Shown here: positions 35,518 to 43,798 of the stretch, in pieces | Numbering within the stretch: position 1 is the first letter of the stretch | Layout: each line of letters begins with the position of its first letter | From: an uncultured Desulfuromusa sp. | GTDB taxonomy: Bacteria > Desulfobacterota > Desulfuromonadia > Desulfuromonadales > Geopsychrobacteraceae | NCBI RefSeq assembly: GCF_963675815.1 | Contig: NZ_OY776574.1 | Coordinates: forward strand, 2,660,001-2,724,000 | Direction: 5' to 3' | DNA: 64,000 bases | Made by a program: the position numbers and the translations under genes | The notes under the pieces: generated by a model | Told to the model about the DNA's origin: nothing | The model's input: only the letters and a program-made list of their open reading frames with translations | Databases searched by the model: none

Positions 35518-36531
35518 TTGACAGGGAAGCAAGAAGGAACTGAAAAAGTCCAGATAGTCATACCGGCAGAAGTCGCCAAAATCATGAGTAAATGGGGGGG
35601 GCATAATGTTCGTTTAGCCGCTGCTCGTGGTGCGTTGCCGATGTCCGGTCATAATCTGGTCACCGTGCTGTTCGTTTTTTATAATGGTGAGAATCAGGAG
35701 CTAAAAGAAGAAGCTTTAAGTACTTTAAGAACGTTGCCTGCACAAATTCTGTTGGGAGCCCTGAGTCAGCCTGAACTTCATCCTTCAATTATCGATCTTA
35801 TCGTCAAATTGCGGTATCAGGACTCAGTCGTTATGCAAGCGGCATTGATACACCGGATGATTGGCATAAAAAGCCTTTTGTTTCTTGCAGAGCACAGTTC
35901 TGGTGATGTCTTGGATATGCTTGCCCATAATGATGAAATCCTGCGTAAAACAGATTCTTTACGAACTGCCATTATAAATAATATCCATACAGACAAAGTT
36001 ACAAAACAGCGCCTTGGCTGGGTGGAGCCAGAACCTGAACCTGAAGCGATTGATGAAACTCAACCCGTCACCGAGGCTGATGAGGATGATGCTTCTGTTG
36101 AAGAGGAGCTTGAAGAGGAACCTCTTTCAAAGTATCAGGAGCTGCAGGAGATGACAGTTACTGAGAAAATAAAAATGGCTCTGACGGGGGATAAAGAATG
36201 GCGGACATTGCTTATTCGGGAGGCTAACAAGCAGGTCAATACTGCTGTTTTGAATAATCCCCGGATTACTGAAGGTGAAGTTATCGCTGTGGCAAAAAAC
36301 CGCAGTAGTAGTGATGAGCTTATCCGGATTATCTTACTGAATCGCGATTGGGTAAAACTCTATGAAATAAAAAAAGCACTGGTTGTTCATCCTCGGACCC
36401 CGTTGCAGACAGCAATGCGCTATATGTCATTTTTGTCTGAAAAGGATATCAAAGAACTTTCCAAAAGCCGTGAAGTTGGTCAGGCAATTGTTAATAATGC
36501 CAGACGCATGCTAATAGCTAAGAAGCGGTAA
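35518..36531 (+). CDS. HEAT-like alpha-helical protein of unknown function
   Basis: The 337-residue protein is mostly helical, with tandem hydrophobic helices reminiscent of HEAT repeats in the N-terminal half (about 20-160), an acidic hinge (EPEPEPEAIDETQPVTEADEDD, about 170-195) and a second helical half (about 215-335) containing NNPRITEGEVIAVAKNRSSSDELI. I recognise no catalytic motif. Start is TTG with GAGG five bases upstream, overlapping the previous stop region, so it is translationally linked to the SPOR-like gene. Confidence 0.7.
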   Translation: MTGKQEGTEKVQIVIPAEVAKIMSKWGGHNVRLAAARGALPMSGHNLVTVLFVFYNGENQELKEEALSTLRTLPAQILLGALSQPELHPSIIDLIVKLRYQDSVVMQAALIHRMIGIKSLLFLAEHSSGDVLDMLAHNDEILRKTDSLRTAIINNIHTDKVTKQRLGWVEPEPEPEAIDETQPVTEADEDDASVEEELEEEPLSKYQELQEMTVTEKIKMALTGDKEWRTLLIREANKQVNTAVLNNPRITEGEVIAVAKNRSSSDELIRIILLNRDWVKLYEIKKALVVHPRTPLQTAMRYMSFLSEKDIKELSKSREVGQAIVNNARRMLIAKKR

Positions 36532-36559
36532 TGATTTTTTGCGGAAGAAAGGAGAGGAT

Positions 36560-37060
36560 ATGGTAGAAAAGTCTTATCAAATAGGAATTCTGACCCTTTC
36601 TGATAAGGGGGCTTGTGGTGAGCGCGAAGATGAAAGTGGTCCTTTGTTGACGGAACTGGTTTCAGGATTAGGAAATGTTCTTCGCTATCAGATCGTTGGT
36701 GATGATAAGAATAAGATCATCATGATGTTAACGAGCTGGGTCGATGATCTTGGTTTGGATTTGATTTTAACAACAGGAGGGACCGGGGTGAGTCCACGAG
36801 ATGTGACACCTCAGGCAACCGAAGCCGTGATTGATTACCAGATACCAGGTATGGCAGAGGCAATGCGAGCCGCCAGTTTGAAAATTACTGCACGGGCAAT
36901 GCTGTCACGTGCCATAGTCGGGGTGCGTCAACAAACATTAATTATTAATCTTCCAGGGAGTCCAAAGGCGGCTCAAGAGAATTTTGAGGTGTTACTGCCG
37001 GTTTTGCCGCATGCTCTGGAGAAATTGAATGGAGACAGCACTGACTGCGCTGTGAGTTAA
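36560..37060 (+). CDS. mog: Molybdopterin adenylyltransferase (Mog/MoaB family)
   Basis: This 166-residue protein adenylates molybdopterin during molybdenum cofactor synthesis. It shows the family motifs LILTTGGTGVSPRDVTPQAT and IINLPGSPKAAQENFEVLLPVLPHALEKL at the C-terminus. AAAGGAG precedes the ATG at 36560; a start at 36539 would be too long. It could equally be named moaB; Mog and MoaB are hard to separate by sequence alone. Confidence 0.92.
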   Translation: MVEKSYQIGILTLSDKGACGEREDESGPLLTELVSGLGNVLRYQIVGDDKNKIIMMLTSWVDDLGLDLILTTGGTGVSPRDVTPQATEAVIDYQIPGMAEAMRAASLKITARAMLSRAIVGVRQQTLIINLPGSPKAAQENFEVLLPVLPHALEKLNGDSTDCAVS

Positions 37061-37414
37061 GATTTATAAGGAATGGCTCTGCTTGCTTAACTATCTAAAA
37101 TTATAAGATAAATAGCGCTTCTTATTGGTTTTGATATTGCTGTAAACAGTTGCTGTGGATAGTGTTGTGCATAACTTACGATTTGTTCCATAGAGGCCCC
37201 GAGTTCACTTAATTCTTCCTCTTTGCCTAAAATTTAAGCATTTGTTTGCGGCTTAATTTACTGGTCATTTTATCTCTTTTACGTGGACAAACAGACTGAT
37301 AATCAAAGCTGAATTAGAGGAATTTAGAAAGGGCGATGACTCTCTGCAAGTGAATTAAAAGGGCATTATTGCTGTTACAGCAGCAGTATATGCACTTGAA
37401 GAAAAAGATGGCTT
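37061..37414. other. Gap of 354 bases without recognised gene
   Basis: The interval between mog and the convergent MshEN-REC gene contains AT-rich sequence and several short frames. No terminator with a T-tract, riboswitch or RNA was recognised. A short stretch near 37355-37430 reads as KGIIAVTAAVYALEE in one frame, but a stop lies just before it and it overlaps the end of the next gene, so I do not call it. Confidence 0.6.
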
Positions 37415-38248
37415 TTATTTGCGCTCATGGATTTTGAGGGCACGTTTTACTCGGGCTAGTAAGCGTATCGGGTTGATGGGCTTGGCAATAAAATCAAAAA
37501 ACCCCATCCCCAGTAAGTTCGCTTCATCTTCTGCTGCCGTTTTTGCCGACAGGGCAATGACGGGAATATTCTCAATCTCTCCGTTCGCTTGTAAAGCTTT
37601 GAACATTTCAATCCCATCCATCCGGGGCATGGCGATATCAGTAATAATCAAATGAGGATGGAGTTGAGTTGCGATTTTAAGTCCTTCGGCCCCGTTTTTG
37701 GCTTTGTAGATTGTATAACCTTCCTTTCTCATCGCTGCCTCTGCCGCGTTAAGAACGATATCCTGATTATCTACCAAAAGAATGTTCAGAGTATCGTCAT
37801 CTTTATCGCTGGGAACTTCTGTCAGGTAGTGTTTTTTTATTGCTGTTTTGATTTCATCAGGGGTCGCTACGCAAGGGGAAATACGCATTGCCAGCTTGAA
37901 GGACAGGTCGCTTTGAAGTGACATGTCCAGCGGGTTTGACATCGCAAGATAAAGGGTTTTTTTATCTATTTTTAGAGGAAAGACGAGATGAGCAAGAGCT
38001 GTTTCCGCATCAATTTTATCCAGCACTTGTTGCGGAAAACGATGCCGGGAAAACCTTTTTACATAGGGAAAGCCAAATTGAGTGGAGAGTGCTTTTGCTA
38101 TATCCTCTTCAAGGATGACTTCCATATCCTCAAGGATTTTCCCAAGAGGTTTTTTATTTCCTTTTTGTCTCAGGAGCGCTTGATCCAGATCACTTTGTGA
38201 GATGACTTCACTCTCTAACAAAATTTCACCCATTTTTTTTCTAGCCAT
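37415..38248 (-). CDS. MshEN domain fused to a response-regulator receiver domain
   Basis: The 277-residue protein joins an N-terminal MshEN (GspE_N) domain to a C-terminal receiver domain. The MshEN part (about 1-145) has two tandem c-di-GMP-binding style motifs (KMGEILLESEVISQSDLDQALLRQ and PLGKILEDMEVILEEDIAKAL). The receiver has DNQD near its start, the phospho-acceptor Asp (about 203) in IITDIAMPRMDG and KPINP near the end. MshEN domains normally head type II/IV pilus ATPases, so this looks like a regulator that reads c-di-GMP and phosphorylation together. AAAGGA precedes the ATG. Confidence 0.9.
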   Translation of the reverse strand: MARKKMGEILLESEVISQSDLDQALLRQKGNKKPLGKILEDMEVILEEDIAKALSTQFGFPYVKRFSRHRFPQQVLDKIDAETALAHLVFPLKIDKKTLYLAMSNPLDMSLQSDLSFKLAMRISPCVATPDEIKTAIKKHYLTEVPSDKDDDTLNILLVDNQDIVLNAAEAAMRKEGYTIYKAKNGAEGLKIATQLHPHLIITDIAMPRMDGIEMFKALQANGEIENIPVIALSAKTAAEDEANLLGMGFFDFIAKPINPIRLLARVKRALKIHERK

Positions 38249-38464
38249 CAGTTTTCCTTTAATATCGGCATTTCAGTAGCAACACCAAGCCCCCTTCTCC
38301 TTATATTGTTGGCATAATCACATTATATTTCTTTTTTGTCAATGAGGGATGGTCTTCTCACAAAATTAATATGGATGTTCTAACGATGAGGGATAAAAGC
38401 TTCTTAAAAGCAGTTTTTTTCATCACGTAAAGAGTGAAGCACGGAAAAAATAGTATTTGGATGA

Positions 38465-39289
38465 TTAGTCCAGAAAATTGTCGATCTGACTTAAAGTCTC
38501 TACTGCACCGTTTGAAAAGGAATAATGTGGCGCCCTGATTTGCGGCTCACGGGGGTTGATTCTTATCACCCTGGTTTTCTGTTTCTGTCCCAGTTTTTCG
38601 CTGAGATGACGGATGGTCGGGATCGTTGATCCGGCCCCTATTTCGATAACGACCATGCGGTTATTAGTATTGCGTTGCAAGAACTCATCAAAGTTTTCTT
38701 CTTGAATAGCGGAACGTTTTGATATCCATGAATAATCTCCAAACATGAGGATATTGGGTCTTGCTAGCCGCTGACATTGCGGGCATTTGGGCACATCCAT
38801 TGAGCGCATAGTTGATTCATCAATGCTGTATCGAAAGTCATTGATCCAGATATGACGACTGCAGGGAACGGTACATTGAAGATAATGGATTGAACCATGG
38901 ACTTCCAACATGCGATCGTCAGCAAACCCCGCTTTCTGAAATTGTCCATCGACATTGGAGGTCGCGACAAAATAATCAAGCCCAAACTGTTTGATCCATT
39001 TTTGCAGGATTGTAAAGCCGGAATGGGGGACCGTGTCCCGATAGAGATTGGTGCGATGCCCATAAAATCCCCAGCCAAAATGGGGATCGTCCTCAAAATG
39101 TTCAGGATTCGCTGCTTGAATAAAGCTGAGACCCAGCTTCTCATACATAGGATACGAATTCCAGAATCCCTGGTTACCGCGGAAGTCGGGAAGTCCTGAA
39201 TCGACCCCCATTCCAGCTCCAGCCGTAATAACCAGTCCTTTTGCTTCACGGATTATCTCTGCAATTTCTGAAATTCGAGCTTCGTTCAT
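38465..39289 (-). CDS. Sir2-family NAD-dependent protein deacylase
   Basis: The 274-residue sirtuin would deacylate lysines using NAD. Motifs are GAGMGVDSGLPDFRG (NAD site), ATSNVDGQFQKAG (a variant of TQNIDxLHxxAG), the catalytic His in EVHGS and two cysteine pairs, the second as CPQCQRLARPNILMFGD. The segment VIEIGAGSTIPTIRH replaces the usual GTS. It is a divergent bacterial sirtuin; acyl specificity is unknown. It is 16 bases downstream of ybaK, apparently in one operon with the rhomboid and ybaK. Confidence 0.9.
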   Translation of the reverse strand: MNEARISEIAEIIREAKGLVITAGAGMGVDSGLPDFRGNQGFWNSYPMYEKLGLSFIQAANPEHFEDDPHFGWGFYGHRTNLYRDTVPHSGFTILQKWIKQFGLDYFVATSNVDGQFQKAGFADDRMLEVHGSIHYLQCTVPCSRHIWINDFRYSIDESTMRSMDVPKCPQCQRLARPNILMFGDYSWISKRSAIQEENFDEFLQRNTNNRMVVIEIGAGSTIPTIRHLSEKLGQKQKTRVIRINPREPQIRAPHYSFSNGAVETLSQIDNFLD

Positions 39290-39304
39290 GATTTGTCTCC
39301 AGGA

Positions 39305-39787
39305 TTAAATGGCGACAGAAACTGATGTCGGCTTAAGAATGGTTGTCAGATCTCGTGGAACCAGTTCTACCAAAAGTCCACGACGACCTCCATTGATAAT
39401 CAACTTTTCGAGTGAGGCTATCGTTTCTTCCATGTATATGGGGAGTTGCTGGCGAGTCCCAAAAGGTGAAATTCCCCCGGTTTGGTAACCTGTCAATGTT
39501 TCTGCCCGATCTGGATTGCAAGGGGTTATTTTCTTGACACTTAATTGACGTGCCAAGTGTTTAAGGGAAACTTCACAGTCCCCATGCATCAATATGATAA
39601 GAGCACGTTTCTGCTCATCTTCCATGACCAGGGTTTTAATGACGTTGTGTTCATCGACCTCTAATTCGCGAGCACTGGTTCGAGTGCCACCCTTGTCTTC
39701 ATATTTATATGGGCGTGGGGTAAACTTCACTTTATGCTGCTTCAGTAATCTGATTGCCGGGGTTGCCGGGACTTTATCTCTTGCCAT
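39305..39787 (-). CDS. ybaK: Cys-tRNA(Pro)/Cys-tRNA(Cys) deacylase YbaK
   Basis: This 160-residue trans-editing enzyme clears tRNA(Pro) mischarged with cysteine. It shows EVDEHNVIKTLVM, the conserved Lys/Ser/Gly segment VKKITPCNPDRAETLTGYQTGGISPFGTR and a C-terminal RRGLLVELVPRDL. It starts nine bases after the rhomboid gene's stop and is followed by the sirtuin, suggesting one transcript. Confidence 0.94.
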   Translation of the reverse strand: MARDKVPATPAIRLLKQHKVKFTPRPYKYEDKGGTRTSARELEVDEHNVIKTLVMEDEQKRALIILMHGDCEVSLKHLARQLSVKKITPCNPDRAETLTGYQTGGISPFGTRQQLPIYMEETIASLEKLIINGGRRGLLVELVPRDLTTILKPTSVSVAI

Positions 39788-39796
39788 AAGATCCTC

Positions 39797-40534
39797 TCAG
39801 TTCATCATCCAGGAAATAGGAATAAAAGCGATGCTGAGAACGGTTATGAGGACACAGAAACCGGCAATTCCTCTGAACAGGTTTTCTGTTTTCCGTTGAT
39901 CGCGAACATTGACAGGCATAACCCAACCGAGAGCAGCGCCTGCAATTGCTCCACCAAGGTGGGCTGCATTGTCAGCACCGACAATAAATCCGAAAACAAA
40001 AGCCATTAATGCCCACTGAAACATGAAATTGCGCCGTTGTAATCCGATCCCACCTCCTACACGATGGTAATAACTGACTGAAAATCCGATTAAGCCAAAT
40101 ATTGCACCGGAAGCACCAACAACGACGATCATTGGGTGCCAGAATAGCCCAGCCAGTGTGGCAACAATAGTTGCAAAAGTATAAACAGTGAGTAACCGGG
40201 ACCAACCGATTTCAGCTTCCAACAAGGGACCAACCTGGTAGAGGACAACCATATTAAACCCTAAGTGAATGAGTCCTCCATGGGTAAAAGCATAGGTAAT
40301 GCAACGCCACCATTCTCCATTATCCAGAACCAGAGGCCAATATTGTCCACCCCAGTGCACCATCAAACGGGGTGAAGGATTCATAATAGCTTGCATGCCA
40401 AGGCCTAAAACGGTGCCATGGAGAACCATCAGGGTGAAAAGAATAAGGTTGGCGTAAATAAGGATCTGTACGAGACTGTTTCCGCGTAGCGATGATTTCA
40501 GAAAAAAACGTTGACGTCGATATTGAGCGTTCAA
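39797..40534 (-). CDS. Rhomboid-family intramembrane serine protease
   Basis: The 245-residue membrane protease has about six helices, the HxxxN motif in THGGLIHLGFNMVVLYQVGPLLE, the catalytic Ser in VVGASGAIFGLIG and the catalytic His in NAAHLGGAIAGAALGW. The N-terminus is basic with no soluble domain. It would cleave membrane helices; the substrate is unknown. It is the first gene of the rhomboid-ybaK-sir2 group. Confidence 0.94.
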   Translation of the reverse strand: MNAQYRRQRFFLKSSLRGNSLVQILIYANLILFTLMVLHGTVLGLGMQAIMNPSPRLMVHWGGQYWPLVLDNGEWWRCITYAFTHGGLIHLGFNMVVLYQVGPLLEAEIGWSRLLTVYTFATIVATLAGLFWHPMIVVVGASGAIFGLIGFSVSYYHRVGGGIGLQRRNFMFQWALMAFVFGFIVGADNAAHLGGAIAGAALGWVMPVNVRDQRKTENLFRGIAGFCVLITVLSIAFIPISWMMN

Positions 40535-40566
40535 AGAATATCTCCCGTTTCATGTAGGTTGATCGG

Positions 40567-41751
40567 TTAGAATAGATTTTTCAGCCAACCCAGCGCAACA
40601 AAGGTGCCGATGGATGAGCCGATAGATGAAAAAAGAAAAACCAGCAGAACTCTGGCCAACCGGTTTTGCCACCACCCTTTGAAAGTCGTCAAATCTTCAC
40701 CAACGTTCTCCATATCGCGAACAGTTGGTGCTGCAACAAAGGATTGTACTAATCCAGTAACAAATCCTGCACCTATGGTCGGGTTGAGTGAAGTTATCGG
40801 GGCCGCAATAAAGGCACTGAGAACTGTAGCAGGATGTCCCAGAGCTAATAATGCCCCCAGTGCAGAGAAAAGACCATTAGCAAGAACCCAGGCCGTCGCG
40901 ACATTTGCCAGTTGATCACGATTTCCGAAAAAAAATCCTCCGATAAACAAGATGATGACAATACCTGGAATGAGCCAGGGAATAAGTTTGGAAAGAGTTG
41001 TTTTTGGAGGGACGATGGAAATATCAGTAATGACCTCCGAGCTGATTTCCTCACCTTGCAGAAGACGGATAATCCCCGGAAGATGGGCAGCTCCGACAAC
41101 GGCAAGCACTTTTTCACCTGGAGCATTACGGATGTGGTAAGCCATGTAAGTGTCACGTTCGTCAACGAGAATCTGTTTGACCGACGGCAATAATTTACCC
41201 ATTTCATCAAGCATACCTGACAAGGTATCGCTTTCACGTAATTTAGACAGTTCCTCTTCATTTAATTCTTGTTTTTCGAACATGCTGCCGAACAACGAAG
41301 CTATAACTTTCATTTTGTTCCAGAAGCCGGTTTTCCGCCAGACACGAAGGAGTGTGGTCCGTATATTCCGATCAACGAGTTCTACAATCATTCCCCGTTC
41401 TTCTGCTGTTTGGGCTGCTGCAGCCAACTCTGCTCCCGGTTTAACCCCGGTATGTAAACCCATCCGTTTTTGGTATGAGGATAAAGCCAGATTGGTGAGA
41501 AGGAAGGGGATTTGTTTCTTTTTGATTAGCTCTTTGAGATTAAGCGACTCCCACCCTTTTTTGTTGATCAATGATTGATAGCGTTGCCTATCCAGCTCGA
41601 CACAGACCGTATCTGGAATGATTTCATCGATGGTTCTGATGACGGTATCAACCGAATCCTGAGAAATATGGGCAGTACCAACGAGAACAATTTCTTTATC
41701 ATCAACCAGAAGACGTTTATAGTCGCCGCTGGTTTTTGGTAACTCAGTCAA
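40567..41751 (-). CDS. TraB/PrgY-family membrane protein
   Basis: The 394-residue protein has an N-terminal TraB/PrgY domain (about 15-250) with the conserved GTAHIS and VGAAHLPG motifs and VCVELDRQRYQ, then four or five membrane helices in the last 150 residues. TraB-type domains are predicted metallo-hydrolases; PrgY limits pheromone activity in Enterococcus. The chosen TTG at 41751 has GGAGG six bases upstream; an in-frame TTG at 41781 has none. Substrate and role are not evident here. Confidence 0.88.
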   Translation of the reverse strand: MTELPKTSGDYKRLLVDDKEIVLVGTAHISQDSVDTVIRTIDEIIPDTVCVELDRQRYQSLINKKGWESLNLKELIKKKQIPFLLTNLALSSYQKRMGLHTGVKPGAELAAAAQTAEERGMIVELVDRNIRTTLLRVWRKTGFWNKMKVIASLFGSMFEKQELNEEELSKLRESDTLSGMLDEMGKLLPSVKQILVDERDTYMAYHIRNAPGEKVLAVVGAAHLPGIIRLLQGEEISSEVITDISIVPPKTTLSKLIPWLIPGIVIILFIGGFFFGNRDQLANVATAWVLANGLFSALGALLALGHPATVLSAFIAAPITSLNPTIGAGFVTGLVQSFVAAPTVRDMENVGEDLTTFKGWWQNRLARVLLVFLFSSIGSSIGTFVALGWLKNLF

Positions 41752-41830
41752 TTTTTCCCTCCGAGGAGTAAGAGAAAACAAAATAAGAACGTAGCACAGT
41801 GAAATGACTTCTAGCTACAGTTTATGGTCT

Positions 41831-41861
41831 AAAAATAAAAGAGCCCAGCAGTGCCGGACTC
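41831..41861 (-). terminator. Rho-independent terminator after the 6S-like RNA
   Basis: On the minus strand GAGTCC-GGC pairs with GCT-GGGCTC, followed by TTTTATTTTT. It stands 19 bases after the closing stem of the predicted 6S RNA and before the TraB-family gene, so it ends the RNA transcript. Confidence 0.8.
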
Positions 41862-41874
41862 CTTGTTAAGATTG

Positions 41875-42069
41875 CCAAACTCTCCACCGCTTCCGTGGGC
41901 CATTGGACTCACATCGTGTGACAATGAGGTGGGAACGGCTGTGAATCCATCAGGCTTCCCACTGAAAGTTGTGGGCATGCACACCGGATTCCTGAGTCAT
42001 TCCCGAAGGTGTTGCTATTCCGAGTGGACGTTCTGGCCTCACCTGAAGGGTAGAGAGATAATTTCATCT
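41875..42069 (-). ncRNA. ssrS: Predicted 6S RNA
   Basis: The region folds as one long rod on the minus strand. A closing stem pairs CTCTCTACC plus CTTC (42049-42057 region) with GAAG plus GGTGGAGAG (41880-41888 region), GGCCA with TGGCC comes next, then an open central bubble, then GAATCC/GGATTC and a terminal CCCAC/GTGGG hairpin. This is the 6S layout. The bubble strand GGCCAGAACGTCCACTCGGAAT also resembles the E. coli pRNA template region. The strand is chosen because a promoter lies upstream and a T-tract terminator downstream on the minus strand. 6S RNA binds sigma-70 RNA polymerase in starvation. No coding frame fits. Confidence 0.68.
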
Positions 42070-42075
42070 GTTACT

Positions 42076-42104
42076 AGTATATGAAATTATTTGAGCTCGG
42101 TCAG
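42076..42104 (-). promoter_or_regulatory. Promoter of the predicted 6S RNA
   Basis: On the minus strand CTGACC (42099-42104) and TATACT (42076-42081) are 17 bases apart, placing the start near 42069, just before the closing stem. An AT-only inverted repeat (42058-42067 with 42081-42090) surrounds the start and -10. Confidence 0.5.
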
Positions 42105-42131
42105 TAAAATTATTGTAAATCATTTCAGATC

Positions 42132-42159
42132 TTGAAAATATGACAAATAGTGTTATCAT
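42132..42159 (+). promoter_or_regulatory. Promoter of the desulfoferrodoxin gene
   Basis: TTGAAA (42132-42137) and TATCAT (42154-42159) are 16 bases apart, about 75 bases before the start codon. The leader then holds a seven-pair hairpin (GCTTTGG/CCAAAGC, 42174-42194). Confidence 0.45.
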
Positions 42160-42234
42160 CACTGGGTAGATACGCTTTGGGCGGTGTCCAAAGCACCATG
42201 TAATAAAATAACCCTATATAAAAGGAGAGCACAA

Positions 42235-42615
42235 ATGCCCAAGCGTTCAGAAATTTACAAATGTGAAATCTGCGGAAATATTGTTGAAGTGACTCACAGC
42301 GGTGCAGGTGCACTGATTTGCTGTGGTAAGAATATGGTACTAATGAATGAGAATACGACTGATGCAGCAACTGAGAAACATGTACCAGTGATTGAACTGA
42401 CAGAAAATTCGGTGACTGTTAAGGTCGGTGATGTTGCTCATCCGATGATTGCAGAACACTATATCGAGTGGATTGAAATTCTGGTGGACGATAAAGTTTA
42501 TCGTCAATATTTGCAGGCTGGTGAGCCTGCTGAAGCGACATTCAATATTTCGGCTTCTTCAGTCACTGCCCGCGCATATTGTAACTTACATGGACTCTGG
42601 GCTGCAAAAGCCTGA
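42235..42615 (+). CDS. dfx: Desulfoferrodoxin (superoxide reductase, two-iron type)
   Basis: The 126-residue protein reduces superoxide to peroxide without making oxygen, a typical defence of anaerobes. The N-terminal desulforedoxin-like domain has Cys10, Cys13, Cys29 and Cys30 for the first iron; the C-terminal neelaredoxin domain has the His ligands in KHVPVIE, AHPM and EHYIEW and the Cys/His pair in YCNLHGLW. AAAAGGAG precedes the ATG at 42235; an earlier in-frame ATG at 42184 is rejected. It is monocistronic with its own terminator. Confidence 0.96.
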   Translation: MPKRSEIYKCEICGNIVEVTHSGAGALICCGKNMVLMNENTTDAATEKHVPVIELTENSVTVKVGDVAHPMIAEHYIEWIEILVDDKVYRQYLQAGEPAEATFNISASSVTARAYCNLHGLWAAKA

Positions 42616-42648
42616 TATAAGTTTCATTTCGATTAAAATTAAATAGAG

Positions 42649-42683
42649 AAGCAGGTTGTCCGGATGGGTAACCTGCTTTTTTT
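42649..42683 (+). terminator. Rho-independent terminator of dfx
   Basis: AAGCAGGTT/AACCTGCTT, loop of 12 bases, followed by TTTTT. Confidence 0.9.
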
Positions 42684-42788
42684 GTCAACTTTTTATCATT
42701 TAAAGCGTTTTATCAATAAACGTAACGTTTTTTGAATGAATTACAAAAAAGACAATCCTCATTTTAGTAATTTTCATATACTAGATGA

Positions 42789-43328
42789 ATGGTCGATATA
42801 AATTTAATGGAATTATTTTTTAAATCAATAGAGCGGCAAGCCTATCGTATGGCTCTTTTCGCTTGCAGCAATCAGGAAGATGCTCTTGATTTGGTCCAGG
42901 ATTCCATGTGCAAATTTGTTGCGAAATACAAAGAGAAACCGGAAGAGGAGTGGAAGGCTCTGTTTTATAAGATTCTGCAGAATAAAATACGTGATTTTTA
43001 TCGCAAGGAGTTCGTTCGTTCCCGCTGGAGAATCTGGTTAAATAGTGATTTTGAGGATAATAATTCCGAACCATTGGAACAATTAGCCGACCCTGTGGGT
43101 CGGACTCCTGAGCACGAGACAGAAAATCATCAGATGTTTGATCAATTACAGCAAGAACTGAAAAAACTTTCTTTGAAACAACAACAGGTCTTTTTGTTGC
43201 GCGCATGGGAAGGGTTAAGTGTTGGCGAGACAGCCGTGGCAATGAATTGTTCTGAGGGAACAATCAAGACCCATTATTACAGGGCGACAGAGAAATTAAA
43301 GAAAAAACTTGGAGAACATTGGCTATGA
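42789..43328 (+). CDS. ECF-type RNA polymerase sigma factor
   Basis: The 179-residue sigma factor has region 2 (about 15-75, DALDLVQDSMCKFVAKYKEKPEEEWKALFYKILQNKIRDFYRK) and region 4 (about 115-175, LSLKQQQVFLLRAWEGLSVGETAVAMNCSEGTIKTHYYRATEKLKKKL). There is no ribosome binding site; instead TATACT (42777-42782) ends six bases before the ATG, so the message may be leaderless. The next gene overlaps by four bases (ATGA). The four genes to 44544 form one operon. Confidence 0.92.
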   Translation: MVDINLMELFFKSIERQAYRMALFACSNQEDALDLVQDSMCKFVAKYKEKPEEEWKALFYKILQNKIRDFYRKEFVRSRWRIWLNSDFEDNNSEPLEQLADPVGRTPEHETENHQMFDQLQQELKKLSLKQQQVFLLRAWEGLSVGETAVAMNCSEGTIKTHYYRATEKLKKKLGEHWL

Positions 43329-43798
43329 GCGATAAAAATAGTAAATTTGAGGAAAACATCTGCCGAGTGTTGGATCATTCTCTGGATGATCTGAGTGCAG
43401 ACGCGGAATACAAATTAAGTCGTCTGAAATATCGGGCATTATCTCCGGCTGTATCTGTAAAAAACATCAGACCCGTTTGGGGCAGTGTCTTTATGGCTGC
43501 AACTTTGCTATTGATAGTGTTGTTGAATGTTCCGCAAGATCGTCAAGTTCAGCTAGCTTCACCCGATTTCACCGAATTGGACATATTAACAGCTAAGGAA
43601 TCTCTCGAATTTTATGCTGAAGATATCGAATTTTACCAATGGCTCTCAGAAATCATGGAAAAGGAACCTGCTTTCATGGGGGAAGATCCTGTTGTGCCTG
43701 CTAATACTCATTCCCAAAACACTTCTAGCCGAGCAAACAGAAAAAATATCCTTGCCCAGTCTGGAGTTGATCGAGTTTCTGGGGACTTTCGAGGATGA
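43325..43798 (+). CDS. DUF3619-like single-pass membrane protein, possible anti-sigma partner
   Basis: The 157-residue protein has a soluble start with LDHSLDDLSADAEYKLSRLKYRAL, which resembles DUF3619, one membrane helix (about 55-72) and a short periplasmic part with LDILTAKESLEFYAEDIEFYQWLSE. Its ATG overlaps the sigma stop. Gene position and topology suggest an anti-sigma role, which is an inference. In relatives the protein seems to end near EFYQWL; here the frame runs about 45 residues further through the next gene's signal peptide, so the true stop may have been lost. Confidence 0.75.
   Translation: MSDKNSKFEENICRVLDHSLDDLSADAEYKLSRLKYRALSPAVSVKNIRPVWGSVFMAATLLLIVLLNVPQDRQVQLASPDFTELDILTAKESLEFYAEDIEFYQWLSEIMEKEPAFMGEDPVVPANTHSQNTSSRANRKNILAQSGVDRVSGDFRG

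Noticed and set aside
37355..37435. Short frame reading KGIIAVTAAVYALEEKDG, reminiscent of carboxylase gamma-subunit tails
   Set aside because: A stop codon lies just upstream, no start is present and it overlaps the end of the MshEN-REC gene.
41875..42069. 6S-like RNA read on the plus strand
   Set aside because: The fold is nearly symmetrical, but promoter and T-tract terminator fit only the minus strand.
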